64,000 nt of DNA from Thorsellia anophelis DSM 18579 (GCF_900111395.1 NZ_FOHV01000006.1:120473-184472), one strand, 5' to 3'. Shown: positions 26,127 to 35,970, counted from the stretch's first letter. A program made the numbers and translations. The notes: generated from the letters alone by a model not told the origin.

Positions 26127-26612
26127 AGCAATATTTACCTAGGTTGTAAGGAAAAAAGACGCATCGGATAAACTTTTATCAAAAAATCAGCAATGAAACA
26201 CTCACTTTAATCAAAAAATCAATCACAATAGCACAAAATATTGCCGTGAGATTTTACAGCAAAATACCCATGAGCTCCACTCTTTTCTAATCAACAAAGA
26301 TAAATTTTCTAGTTACTCCTTTCACTAAAAGCTAAATCGATTTTACCTGAGGGTTGGCTGATATGGCTATATCGCTGAATCAAGAATATTATCAGATACA
26401 TGTACGCATTTTATAAATGATAAATAACAATTGCTTTAGTCCTTGCTACCAGCATCCTGGTGCTCTTAATACCTAAAGATCATTTTTTACTTGCCAGATT
26501 AATTAAATTGCACTATTCTAAATGAGAATGATTTTCATTATAATTGATGTAAGTCAAATTTAGACTGCAAATCTATTTATCCATTGTCAATTTTCTTACT
26601 TTAGGAGCATAC
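26127..26612. other. Divergent regulatory region, guaB and iron-binding protein gene
   Basis: These 486 bases lie between the divergent starts of guaB and the iron-binding protein gene. They contain the Fur box at 26523-26537 and the TTAGGAG ribosome-binding site near 26600. No gene was found. Confidence 0.5.
26523..26537. promoter_or_regulatory. Fur box
   Basis: TGAGAATGATTTTCA matches the 7-1-7 Fur consensus TGATAAT-N-ATTATCA at all but two positions and is part of a longer A/T-rich dyad. It sits about 75 bases before the start of the iron-binding protein gene, where Fe2+-Fur would repress transcription. Confidence 0.78.
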
Positions 26613-27644
26613 ATGCGTCACTCTACTCTCACAAAATCTCTTATTGCCTCATTTGTCTCTTTAATGTCAGTACAAGCATTTGCTGCAGATAAAGTGACCG
26701 TCTACACTACCCGTGAACCTAAACTTATTGAACCTATCCTTGCCGATTTTACAAAAAATACAGGCATTACAGTTGATACCATTTTTGTTAAAGAAGGTCT
26801 ATTAGAGCGAGTGAAAGCAGAAGGTACAACCTCTCCTGCTGATATTTTAATGACGGTTGATATTGGTAACTTAGTTGATCTGGTTGAAGCTGGACTGACT
26901 CAACCGATTAATTCCACAACTCTGACTGAGGTGATTCCAGCAAACTTAAGAGATCCAAATGGTAATTGGTTTGCCTTATCACTTAGAGATAGGGTGCTAT
27001 ATGCAGCAACAGAAATGCCAATTGATAGATTTAAATATGAAGATTTAGCTAATCCTGAATTTAAAGGCAAAGTCTGTATTCGTTCAGGACAACACCCTTA
27101 TAATATTGGCATGTTAGCGGCTATGATTGAACATAATGGCACCGAAAAAACAGAACAATGGTTAAGAGACGTTAAAAATAACCTAGCGCGTAAGGCAACT
27201 GGGGGCGATAGAGATGTAGCGCGTGATATTCTAGGGGGCATTTGTGATTTAGGGCTTGCTAATGCCTACTATGTAGGACGCATGAAAAATGCAGAAGTAG
27301 GTTCAGACGAACGCGCATGGGGAGATGCAATAAAAGTCATCAGACCAAGTTTTGCACAATCACCTAATCAAGGCACACATGTTAATATCAGTGGTGCGGG
27401 TTTAGCGGTTAATGCTCCCGAGAAAGACAATGCAATTAAACTGATGGAATTTTTAGTATCTGAAGAAGCACAGTCTCTTTATGCAAAAGCTAACTATGAG
27501 TACCCTGTTAGAGCAGGCGTAGAATTAGATCCTGTTGTAGCAAGTTTTGGCGTTTTAAATCCTGATTCAATATCCTTACTCGATATTGCAAAACACCGCA
27601 AAGAAGCAAGTGAACTTGTTGATAAAGTCGGATTTGATAACTAA
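26613..27644 (+). CDS. Periplasmic Fe(III)-binding protein (FutA/IdiA-like)
   Basis: The 343-residue protein has a signal peptide ending VQAFA-AD near residue 24. The mature part follows the ferric-binding FutA/IdiA group: KVTVYTTREPKLIEPILADF at the start, GLLERVKAEG, DILMTVDIGNLVDLVEAGL, the SLRDRVLYAA strand, and the tyrosine-rich NAYYVGRM motif that supplies metal ligands. It would capture Fe(III) in the periplasm. The Fur box upstream supports iron regulation. No permease or ATPase genes are nearby, so its ABC partners must be encoded elsewhere. TTAGGAG precedes the ATG. Confidence 0.88.
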   Translation: MRHSTLTKSLIASFVSLMSVQAFAADKVTVYTTREPKLIEPILADFTKNTGITVDTIFVKEGLLERVKAEGTTSPADILMTVDIGNLVDLVEAGLTQPINSTTLTEVIPANLRDPNGNWFALSLRDRVLYAATEMPIDRFKYEDLANPEFKGKVCIRSGQHPYNIGMLAAMIEHNGTEKTEQWLRDVKNNLARKATGGDRDVARDILGGICDLGLANAYYVGRMKNAEVGSDERAWGDAIKVIRPSFAQSPNQGTHVNISGAGLAVNAPEKDNAIKLMEFLVSEEAQSLYAKANYEYPVRAGVELDPVVASFGVLNPDSISLLDIAKHRKEASELVDKVGFDN

Positions 27645-27650
27645 CCTTAA

Positions 27651-27699
27651 GTGGCAACATAATCAGCTACAATTAATACGTAGCTGATTATGTTGCCAC
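27651..27699. repeat. Perfect 20-bp inverted repeat after the iron-binding protein gene
   Basis: GTGGCAACATAATCAGCTAC at 27651-27670 is exactly complementary to 27680-27699, with a 9-base loop. It begins 6 bases after the stop codon. No U-tract follows on either strand. The hairpin would be very stable and probably defines or protects the 3' end of the mRNA. Confidence 0.75.
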
Positions 27700-27873
27700 A
27701 AACTGACGTTCTGCACGCGACATATTTGATAGTCAAGCTACGCACTACAAAAAATCAGAATCACGACCTTAACATAACAGATGGCTCCTCAAATCACTGA
27801 GTCACATCTATATGTTTTATGGCAATGCAGATTAGACGTTTTCATCGAACATCCATTCACATAATAATCCGTG

Positions 27874-29862
27874 TCAATATTTTCCTAACTGCTCCTCTTT
27901 TGAAAGTACGTTACCCACTTCGTCAGTAGATAATCCATAGTGTTGTAGCAATAATCGATAATACATATCAAAAGACAACACATTTTTCACATATTGCCTT
28001 GTTTCTGGAAAAGAGATTGATTCTATGAACTGTGCACTATCAACCTTTCCCCCAGTCCTATTTAACCAAAACTTAACTCGAGAAGGCCCCGCATTATAGG
28101 CCGCAGTAGCCAAAATACGATTATTACCATAATCCGTTAAAAGGTCATGTAAATACTGCACCCCAATTTGAATATTCATTGCAGGTCTTAATAATTGATT
28201 TGATTCAGTATAAGTCAAAATTTCATTTTTTGTAGCAACTTGTTTAGCGGTATCAGGCATAACTTGCATTAATCCCATGGCGCCTGCAGGCGACATGACT
28301 TCAGGTGCCCAAGCACTTTCTTGGCGTGCTATTGCTAAGGCATAAGATTTAGGAACCACTTTTCCTTCTGTTTGCTGAGTAAAAATATCCAACCAACCAA
28401 GAGGAAAACGTTCATAAATATTATCCCATAATTTTGCAGTGATCGTTGTTTGTACAGCAAGTTGATGCCATCCATTATCTAACGCAATTCTAGCTAAATA
28501 AGGCTGCTCTTCAGCGGGTGTTTGTTCGACCAAATAAATCCATTCACGTACTGCTTGCCCGTGTTGCTGCCAATGAAGAAATTCAGCGACTCTTGCAATA
28601 GTAGGGTCATTAATAAAACGCTCCTTATTCCCACTTGCCGGCACAATTTTAAGTGTGTAAGGAATATTAAGTTTTAACGCTGCCATCATGGGATAAAATC
28701 CACGTTCTTGGCTCAATGCATTTAACAATTTATTTGATTGATCGATTTTATCCGCACCTCCTCGCCTGTTTAGATCCATCGCGTTAAAATAACGCCAGGT
28801 TTGATTATTTTGACTTTCTTGGGACAATCTTGATATCCCTTTAGAAATATTTTCCCAATCATTTTCTCTTAAAGCAATTCGGATTCTGTTTTCAATTAAC
28901 TCGTCATTCAACGTTGTTTCGAAAAATTGCTCTCTTAATTTTAATTGTGCTGAGGTTGGATTATTTAAAAAAAGTAACTGCTTAAACACGGCATCTTCAA
29001 TCAAGCGAGTTTGCGTTTCGGATAAGTTTTGCTTTGTAATCAGATTAGGCATGATTTTGATTGCCTCTGCTAAATCACGACCTGCTAAAAGCTCGAACAA
29101 CACAATCGAAATTGATTGAGTCTCGGAAGTTGGAGGTAATTCAATAATCGAGATAAGGTTATTAGGGGTTTTGTGAATATCTGCTAACGCCCCCTCTAAA
29201 GCATCATAGTTGTTTGACAGTTGTTTTGAAAGATAGACAGCTAATGAGGTATTGTTATTTTTTAAAGCAAGCATCAATCTTGATAACGTTAATTCATCTG
29301 TTTGCGCAGTTTTTTGCCAATAAGTAATTAATGGATCGCAAGCATCTGGTAAACTTTTACCTGTTAACCAAATATCATCCACAATTTTATTGATAGAAGA
29401 TAGATCGCCATTTTCCATCTGAGCTTGACCGATATAACATTTATCCTGTGTTGTCAGTTTAAATTGAGACGTGTCGATTGCATGACTAAGTACAAATAAA
29501 TCTTCAAAGTTTTTCGCTTTGCCCCATTTATTAATAAAAAAAGCAATTAAGCTTAAATTAACAGCTGAATTTGGCTCTGCTTTGATAAAGGCAACTAAAT
29601 CGTCTGGCTTAATCGTATCTGAATATTGTAAAAATAATCGATACTCTGCATATCGATGCAGAGGATAGGTTTTAAGAGCCATTAATTGTGCTTTGCTTGC
29701 TTCTAAATTGTGTTCTTTTAAACCTTTTAAATAAAGCTGATAAGCTTCTCTTTGGATGTTTAAAATTGGATTTGCACTCACCATAAAACATGTCATCATC
29801 AAGATAGACAATACAATAGTGTTAAACAATTGAACCTTATATTTCATAATCACATAACCCAT
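27874..29862 (-). CDS. slt: Soluble lytic murein transglycosylase
   Basis: The 662-residue periplasmic enzyme cleaves the MurNAc-GlcNAc bond of peptidoglycan to form 1,6-anhydro-muropeptides. A signal peptide covers the first 30 residues. The alpha-helical superhelix typical of Slt70 follows. The catalytic goose-type domain near the C-terminus has ALAIARQESAWAPEVMSPAGAMGLMQVMP, where the Glu in RQESAW is catalytic, and later AAYNAGPSRVKFWL. Length fits Slt70. A second in-frame ATG at 29847 would give a signal peptide starting MKYKVQLF and is equally plausible. It lies downstream of hemY and is separated from it by a strong terminator. Confidence 0.93.
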   Translation of the reverse strand: MGYVIMKYKVQLFNTIVLSILMMTCFMVSANPILNIQREAYQLYLKGLKEHNLEASKAQLMALKTYPLHRYAEYRLFLQYSDTIKPDDLVAFIKAEPNSAVNLSLIAFFINKWGKAKNFEDLFVLSHAIDTSQFKLTTQDKCYIGQAQMENGDLSSINKIVDDIWLTGKSLPDACDPLITYWQKTAQTDELTLSRLMLALKNNNTSLAVYLSKQLSNNYDALEGALADIHKTPNNLISIIELPPTSETQSISIVLFELLAGRDLAEAIKIMPNLITKQNLSETQTRLIEDAVFKQLLFLNNPTSAQLKLREQFFETTLNDELIENRIRIALRENDWENISKGISRLSQESQNNQTWRYFNAMDLNRRGGADKIDQSNKLLNALSQERGFYPMMAALKLNIPYTLKIVPASGNKERFINDPTIARVAEFLHWQQHGQAVREWIYLVEQTPAEEQPYLARIALDNGWHQLAVQTTITAKLWDNIYERFPLGWLDIFTQQTEGKVVPKSYALAIARQESAWAPEVMSPAGAMGLMQVMPDTAKQVATKNEILTYTESNQLLRPAMNIQIGVQYLHDLLTDYGNNRILATAAYNAGPSRVKFWLNRTGGKVDSAQFIESISFPETRQYVKNVLSFDMYYRLLLQHYGLSTDEVGNVLSKEEQLGKY

Positions 29863-29885
29863 TACTCACACGTTATTTAATGATA

Positions 29886-29928
29886 AAAAAAGAACGATAA
29901 TAGCATTACGCCATTATCGTTCTTTTTT
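29886..29928 (-). terminator. Intrinsic terminator of the hemXY operon
   Basis: Arms AAAAAAGAACGATAAT (29886-29901) and ATTATCGTTCTTTTTT (29913-29928) pair perfectly with an 11-base loop. On the minus strand the stem is followed by a U-run. The A-rich and T-rich flanks would let it work in both directions. Confidence 0.85.
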
Positions 29929-29940
29929 AGTGAAGTATGA

Positions 29941-31119
29941 TTAAGCTTGATTTAATATTCCAAGCTGCCTCGTTTCTTTTGCTTCGTCATTTCTGTCTAG
30001 TTTCTCTAAACATTCAGCTAATAAATCATAATCGTGCTGTTTTGGATTAGTTAATATAATAGTTCGAAACAACGTTTCAGCCTCCACATATTCACCTAAT
30101 TTCATTGCAATAACAGCCAAGGCTCTATCTACAATAATCTTATCACTGAGCTTATTACCTATTTTATTGATTCGCTTTTGTAATTTTTTCCAATCTAAAG
30201 TCTGCATCCTAGGTACTAATTCTAACAAGCGAGCTGTAGGTTGTTGCTTAAAAAATTGTTCAAAATAAGTTTCAGCTGGCAACATCGCATTAGCATTGAG
30301 CAGGGTTTCAATTAAGGCAGCCTGATTACTGGCATCATTTTTAATCTGCCTATGTTGTTTTTCCCACCATGAGATGAGTGCCTCATGACCTTCTTCGTTA
30401 ATTATTCTAAGCATCAAACCTCGGTAAGCATCAAATTTAATTGATTCAACCTGGCTTTGTGAAAACACATGATTTTTACTTAACCACGGCAATATCCCAA
30501 TTAATGCTTCATAAGCGTGAGTACGCTGATAAATTTGAACACTAAGTCGCAAAACTTCAGGATGCTGGTTATTTTTTGTCAATAATCCTTCAATTCTCAT
30601 TGTAGCAGTGGTCAAATCATTTTTTTCAACTAATAGCCTAATTTGTGTCAGATCTATTGCCAGATCATTATCAAATTTGCCATCTGACGCCAACACTAAA
30701 TAATGCTGGCTACCTTCTAAATTACCTTGCTTTTGAGCAAGTTCAGCTGCTAGAAGATAATTTAAAGCTGGCATATCGGCATGTTTTGCCCCTTTAATAA
30801 GTGCCTTCTCAGCTGAACGATAATCACCTTCGAGAAATTTTAATAATGCCAATTGTGTTTGCTCTCTAGAAGCTTTAATTTTCCGATTACCAAACCAATT
30901 AAATCCAATTTTAGTTCTTCTTAACACACCAAAAATTAAGCGGCTAATAAACCAATAGGCAAGCCAAAGAGCTAAAAGCATCACTACAGCATAAGTTACA
31001 GATGTTCTAATTTCATAATTTGCAATTTGAATAAAAACTTCACCTTGCATACCAACTAATAAAGGACCTAATGCAAGTGCAATACAGCCACAAACAAATA
31101 AGATAAGTAGTCTGGTCAT
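29941..31119 (-). CDS. hemY: HemY protein, heme-biosynthesis-associated TPR membrane protein
   Basis: The 392-residue protein has two N-terminal membrane helices (LLILFVCGCIALALGPLLV and VTYAVVMLLALWLAYWFIS) and then a cytoplasmic or periplasmic helical region with TPR-like repeats. Examples are LLKFLEGDYRSAEKALIKGAKHAD and the C-terminal GEYVEAETLFRTIILTNPKQHDYDLLAECLEKL. This is the HemY_N plus TPR layout of the E. coli protein encoded at the end of hemCDXY. Its biochemical role is unclear. It starts 9 bases after the hemX stop and shares its transcript. Confidence 0.85.
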   Translation of the reverse strand: MTRLLILFVCGCIALALGPLLVGMQGEVFIQIANYEIRTSVTYAVVMLLALWLAYWFISRLIFGVLRRTKIGFNWFGNRKIKASREQTQLALLKFLEGDYRSAEKALIKGAKHADMPALNYLLAAELAQKQGNLEGSQHYLVLASDGKFDNDLAIDLTQIRLLVEKNDLTTATMRIEGLLTKNNQHPEVLRLSVQIYQRTHAYEALIGILPWLSKNHVFSQSQVESIKFDAYRGLMLRIINEEGHEALISWWEKQHRQIKNDASNQAALIETLLNANAMLPAETYFEQFFKQQPTARLLELVPRMQTLDWKKLQKRINKIGNKLSDKIIVDRALAVIAMKLGEYVEAETLFRTIILTNPKQHDYDLLAECLEKLDRNDEAKETRQLGILNQA

Positions 31120-31128
31120 CTTTGCCTC

Positions 31129-32610
31129 TTATTGCGTAGTTGTTGACGAATGAGTGGAATTGTGTGACTCATTCGAAGGAGATTGTGCATCTTCTGAATT
31201 TGCCTGGTTAACTGGTTGGTTAACCCATTTAGTCACTCTATCTTGCACTAATCTCGCTACTAGCTCTGCGCTTTGAAACTTTTCAGGCAGTGTCATTTCA
31301 AGAGGCTGCTTTTGAAGTTCAGATAACTCGCTAATAATATGTTGTGTTTGTTTGTCATCAACATCAAAATATTGATTAATCACAGTTAAAACATCGTTAA
31401 TTGTATCTTGATACACTCTATCTTGACGACGTGATACTGCTTGTGTTGCTAACAATAACCTGGCTCGAATATTCTCTCTTAAATAAACCACTTGCTCAGG
31501 CATTAAAATTGGTTCTGCCGCACCATCCACTTTACGAATTGAGATAAAATCGTTAGAAAAATTACGCCAATTCGCCATCAAATTTTGCCGCCAATCACTT
31601 ATCGAATTAGTAGGCTCTGTCGTTTCATTTATGTGATCTGTTACCCATCTAAACTCAGGCTTCAGCACTAGCGTGTCAACTGTATTTAAGAGTGTAGACA
31701 TTCTTGCAACAATACCATCTATATCAGGAGGATTTAAAGCTGCAAGCGCTGCGATATCAGAGGCAATTGCAGTTCTCGTTTGAATCAAGCTACTATCATT
31801 CATTTCAGCGAGGCTACTATCTGCCGTTTTCAATAATGCCATGGCAGTTAAAACATCCTTTTCAGACCATAACCTTCTTGCTGCCATCTTAATGTAAAAA
31901 TCAGCCTGCGAAACAAGCCAAGCTGTATTATCTTGCGTTGCCAGACGGTTGACTTTATCTTCAATCGCTGCAATTTGTGATTGTGCGGTTTCTTGCTCTA
32001 TAGTCCAGGTTCTTTGTATGTTAGCTTGCTGCTTTTCGAATGTTTGTAAAGCCGATTCAAATTCATCTCTAATACTCATCACTCGTTTATTTTCATTTTC
32101 AGCGGCTCTATTTTTTTCATCCAATGTTGTTTTAAGCGCTTCCATTTCCTTTCTAATCGCCTGCTCTCTTTCTTGGAACTGAGTCGTTATCACTTCTAAT
32201 TGCTTGGCTGATTGCTGATTAACATAATAAAACAGCGCTGCTGAAGCACCAATCGTGGTAATTAAAGCTAATAATGACATCACTAAAGGGGTCTTAGACA
32301 TTTTAGTGCTCCTGTTAATTTCTTGTGTATTTCCTTGATTTATAGCATGACTATCAGTATTTAATTGCGTATTGATTTCACTCTGGTTAGTATCAGTTAG
32401 GTTTGATGAGTCTGCTACTTGACTATCCTGTACTTTTTCACCATCACTTTCTTCAACAAAGTCCGAATTTTGGCTAGTTACGATATTTTCTGAAGACATA
32501 TCCTCATTGACGTCATCATTAGGCGTCTTATTTTCTTGGTTATTAAACTCATTGTTTGCTACTTCATTCAATGATTTATCTTCTTTAATTGTTTTTTTCG
32601 GTTTAGTCAT
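31129..32610 (-). CDS. hemX: HemX membrane protein
   Basis: The protein reads 493 residues from the ATG at 32610 (MTKPKKTIKED), which is preferred over the upstream in-frame ATG at 32637 because AAGGA lies 11 bases before it and the extra residues are not conserved. An acidic Asn/Ser/Gln-rich N-terminal region precedes one membrane helix (MSLLALITTIGASAALFYYV). A coiled coil of about 80 residues and the conserved HemX domain (TAWLVSQADFYIKMAARRLWSEKDVLTAMALLK) follow. Often labelled uroporphyrinogen-III methyltransferase, it lacks the SAM-binding methylase domain and is not known to have that activity. hemC and hemD, normally upstream, are absent here. Confidence 0.87.
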   Translation of the reverse strand: MTKPKKTIKEDKSLNEVANNEFNNQENKTPNDDVNEDMSSENIVTSQNSDFVEESDGEKVQDSQVADSSNLTDTNQSEINTQLNTDSHAINQGNTQEINRSTKMSKTPLVMSLLALITTIGASAALFYYVNQQSAKQLEVITTQFQEREQAIRKEMEALKTTLDEKNRAAENENKRVMSIRDEFESALQTFEKQQANIQRTWTIEQETAQSQIAAIEDKVNRLATQDNTAWLVSQADFYIKMAARRLWSEKDVLTAMALLKTADSSLAEMNDSSLIQTRTAIASDIAALAALNPPDIDGIVARMSTLLNTVDTLVLKPEFRWVTDHINETTEPTNSISDWRQNLMANWRNFSNDFISIRKVDGAAEPILMPEQVVYLRENIRARLLLATQAVSRRQDRVYQDTINDVLTVINQYFDVDDKQTQHIISELSELQKQPLEMTLPEKFQSAELVARLVQDRVTKWVNQPVNQANSEDAQSPSNESHNSTHSSTTTQ

Positions 32611-33261
32611 GTTAACGCGCATCCTTAAAGTAGGCAATAAAATGAATTATTGATAATGCATCTAGGTCGATTTCAGCCTACAGAATAGCAAGAAATCAAA
32701 AAATATTAAATCATTTACCACATTTAGACACAAAAATCACTGCCAAATTAATATCTATCTTAACTATTATCACTCATTTTAATTTTCCATATATGACTAA
32801 TTCAATTTTAAATTCAACATCCTATTTTTAAAAGATAAAACTTATCGCAAAGCGTATGAGATGACATTCCTGATTTGATTTAGCTTGACAAGGTACTGTC
32901 AAAATCCCTTTAACTACTATAAGCAATAGCGACAACATACTATCTACCATCCTAGAAACTGTTTATTCAGATTTTATGTAATTGAAGATACGCAGCAGAA
33001 ATCCCATTGCTTTAGCAGGAGGAGGATGTCGAAAGAAAAATATCAATTATTTTTTACAACACATCTTATTTGAATCAAGTTACTTTAAGCATACATTGAG
33101 TTTTTATAGATTGATTGCAGATTAATGCATTTTTCAGTTGCAATCGATATTCAACTATTTAAAAATAGATTGATACAGATGCTAATAATTAATCGATATT
33201 TTAGGTACAATGTCGAAGATAACAAATTTTTTTATTTGATTTTTAGAAGAGGCATAAAGGT
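32611..33261. other. Divergent intergenic region, hemX and cation ATPase
   Basis: About 650 AT-rich bases lie between the divergent hemX and P-type ATPase starts. No hemD remnant was found. AGAGG precedes the ATPase start. The rest shows no recognised gene, operator or RNA. Confidence 0.4.
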
Positions 33262-35883
33262 ATGACTAAATGGTATCAATTCTCTTTGGATGACCTATAT
33301 TCAAAGGCTAAATCCAATCAAAGTGGTCTGTCACAAGCTGAGCGAGACACTAGACTGCAGACAAATGGTCCAAACCTTTTAACAAAAGGAAAACAAGAGA
33401 CTGAGTTTCAAAAATTCATTAAACATTTTAATGATTTGTTAATATATGTCTTAATTGCTTCCGGTATTCTTAAAGGTGCAATTGGCGCCTATACTGAAAT
33501 GATCATCATTTTTTTAGTCGTAGTGATTAATGCCATTATAGGTTATATACAAGAACGCAAAGCAAATAATTCACTCAATAGCTTAACTAATATGATGAGT
33601 GAAGATGCCACTATTCTCGTTAATTCTGAAAAAGTAGTAGTTGATGCTTCAACACTTGTCGTTGGGGATATTGTACTACTAAGTCCTGGTAATATTGTGC
33701 CAGCAGATATCAGAATCATTGAAGCGTACAACCTAGTCGTTGAAGAAGCTATCTTAACAGGTGAGTCTGTTCCAATTGAAAAAAATAATGTGCCGATTGA
33801 AGGCGATGCTGATCTAGGAGATCGAATCAATCTCGCTTTTTCTGGTACATTAGTCAATAGCGGCTCAGGTAAAGGTGTTGTCGTTGAAACCGGTGATAGA
33901 ACAGAGCTTGGCAAAATAAGCCAAAGCTTGAAATCAGTTGACCAGACGGTAACTCCTCTGATTCAAAAAATGAAGCTGCTAAATAAGCAAATATTTGGCA
34001 TATTAGCCATTTTAATTGCCTTTTTATTAGTCTTTAGCTTAATGTTTAGAGATTTCTCATCTACCGAGCTGGTTTCAGCAATGATTGCACTTGCTGTTTC
34101 AGCAGTACCTGAAGGCCTACCTGCTGTTTTATCGATTATTTTAGCTATGGGCGTTGGTAGAATGGCGTATGAAAAAGCGATCATTAAAAAAATGCCAGCG
34201 GTTGAGACATTAGGCAGCATGAGCGTCATTTGCTCAGATAAAACAGGAACACTCACTAAAAATGAAATGAGTGTGGTTTCTGTGATTACCAAAGAAACAG
34301 TTTATACTGAGTTAGCAGCACCTATTAAATGGGAAGAAAGCAGCATAGGCATGCAAAGACTGCTTGAGATTGGCCTTTACTGTAATGATACTAAAATTGA
34401 TTACCACAATGGGAAAAGGGAAGTTATCGGTAATCCGACTGAGGCCGCTTTACTTGAATTAAGTTATAAAGCTAATCTTAGCCAAGATAATCATACACTT
34501 TATAAAATCCCTTTTGACTCTGCATATAAATACATGGCAACACTCGTAGACATCAATGATAGGCGTTTTATTTATCTAAAAGGTGCGCCTGATGTATTAC
34601 TTTCAATGATGCAATTAGAGCTTCAAGGGGACGCATCAACTGCCTTAGATTTACAGTATTGGGATGACAAGATTGTTGAGTACGCAAAAAAAGGACAGCG
34701 GGTATTAGCTGCTGCATTTAAAGAAGTGTCAAATGACACTGAAAGTTTTACTCATGACGATCTAAGTAATGATATGGTTTTTGCTGGCCTATATGGCATT
34801 ATCGATCCACCAAAAGCTGAAGCGATTGAGGCAGTAGGAATTGCAAGATCAGCTGGTATCAGTGTTAAAATGATAACAGGGGATCATAAAGAAACAGCTA
34901 TTGCAATCGCAAAAGAAATCGGTATTGAACATTATGATAAAGCCCTTGTTGGAAAAGAACTTGAAGAAATGACTGATGAGGAATTAAGAGATGTTGTCTT
35001 AACTCATGATGTGTTTGCAAGGACAACACCAGAACACAAACTTCGTCTAGTCAGTGCAATCCAAGACCATGGATTAATTGCAGCGATGACAGGTGATGGT
35101 GTAAATGATGCTGCTGCACTTAAAAAAGCAGATATTGGTGTAGCTATGGGTATTAAAGGCACTCAAGTTACTAAAGATACAGCTGATATGGTTTTAGCAG
35201 ATGATAATTTTGCAACGATTGTTAAAGCTGTAAAAGAAGGTCGTAGAGTCTATGATAATCTCCAAAAAGCGATTTTCTTTGCACTACCAACTGCATTTTC
35301 TCAAGGATTATTAGTCGTTATCTCAATTTTAGCAGGGATAGAGTTACCACTCACGCCAGTACAAATTCTATGGCTAAATATGGTTACAACAATTACTCTT
35401 TCATTTGCACTAGGGTATGAACCGTATGCAGAAGATATCATGCAACGTAAGCCAAGAGATCCGAAGGTAAATATACTCAACACCTATGCGATTATTAGGG
35501 TAACGTATGTATCATTTATTATCGGTTTGCTTGGCTTCTTGATAGGCGGTATTTTACGAAATGCAGGGGCAGAACTTGCGACGATTCAAACGACTATCCT
35601 ACAAACCCTAGTATTCGCTCAAGCATTTTATATGATCTGCTGTAGAGAAATAACTAAGTTTTCAATCACGCCAACGATTAAAGAAAATAATGTCCTTTGG
35701 TATTCACTAGGCATTTTATTGGTATTACAAATTGCCATTATTTATTTACCGTTTATCAATACAGTGATGGAAACGGCTCCACTAGGATTTAAAGAATTAG
35801 GTATTTCCTTCCTAGCTGGTCTGTCTATTTTTGTGATTGTTGAAGCAGAAAAATTCTTCTATCGTAAATTTAAAAAGGCTTAA
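33262..35883 (+). CDS. P-type cation-transporting ATPase (P2A-like)
   Basis: The 873-residue inner-membrane pump has the full P-type architecture with about ten helices. Motifs are TGES at 166-169, PEGLP at 283-287 in helix M4, the phosphorylated Asp326 in SDKTGTLT, and TGDGVNDAAALKKADIGVAMG in the hinge. It follows the P2A (Ca2+/Mn2+ or Na+) group. Helix M6 reads LNMVTTITLSFALGYEP (from about residue 705), where SERCA has NLVTDG: the Ca2+-ligand Asp is Thr710. Ca2+ therefore cannot be assumed. Related bacterial pumps with this M6 pattern have been assigned various cations. A strong terminator follows. Confidence 0.88.
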   Translation: MTKWYQFSLDDLYSKAKSNQSGLSQAERDTRLQTNGPNLLTKGKQETEFQKFIKHFNDLLIYVLIASGILKGAIGAYTEMIIIFLVVVINAIIGYIQERKANNSLNSLTNMMSEDATILVNSEKVVVDASTLVVGDIVLLSPGNIVPADIRIIEAYNLVVEEAILTGESVPIEKNNVPIEGDADLGDRINLAFSGTLVNSGSGKGVVVETGDRTELGKISQSLKSVDQTVTPLIQKMKLLNKQIFGILAILIAFLLVFSLMFRDFSSTELVSAMIALAVSAVPEGLPAVLSIILAMGVGRMAYEKAIIKKMPAVETLGSMSVICSDKTGTLTKNEMSVVSVITKETVYTELAAPIKWEESSIGMQRLLEIGLYCNDTKIDYHNGKREVIGNPTEAALLELSYKANLSQDNHTLYKIPFDSAYKYMATLVDINDRRFIYLKGAPDVLLSMMQLELQGDASTALDLQYWDDKIVEYAKKGQRVLAAAFKEVSNDTESFTHDDLSNDMVFAGLYGIIDPPKAEAIEAVGIARSAGISVKMITGDHKETAIAIAKEIGIEHYDKALVGKELEEMTDEELRDVVLTHDVFARTTPEHKLRLVSAIQDHGLIAAMTGDGVNDAAALKKADIGVAMGIKGTQVTKDTADMVLADDNFATIVKAVKEGRRVYDNLQKAIFFALPTAFSQGLLVVISILAGIELPLTPVQILWLNMVTTITLSFALGYEPYAEDIMQRKPRDPKVNILNTYAIIRVTYVSFIIGLLGFLIGGILRNAGAELATIQTTILQTLVFAQAFYMICCREITKFSITPTIKENNVLWYSLGILLVLQIAIIYLPFINTVMETAPLGFKELGISFLAGLSIFVIVEAEKFFYRKFKKA

Positions 35884-35937
35884 GATAATTTTAATTGATG
35901 CAACCTTGAAAATTATCTTTAAGGTTACATAATATTC

Positions 35938-35970
35938 AAAAGCGCAGCAGATTATCTGCTGCGCTTTTTT
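35938..35970 (+). terminator. Intrinsic terminator of the cation ATPase gene
   Basis: Arms AAAAGCGCAGCAGA (35938-35951) and TCTGCTGCGCTTTT (35955-35968) are exact complements around a 3-base loop and are followed by a T-run to 35970. This is a classic rho-independent terminator. Confidence 0.92.

Noticed and set aside
31129..32610. Uroporphyrinogen-III methyltransferase activity for HemX
   Set aside because: The protein lacks the SAM-dependent tetrapyrrole methylase domain. The label is inherited from old annotation.
33262..35883. Naming the P-type ATPase a calcium pump or a carbonate dehydratase
   Set aside because: The M6 Asp that binds Ca2+ is absent, and the carbonate dehydratase label sometimes given to such pumps has no support in P-type ATPase motifs.
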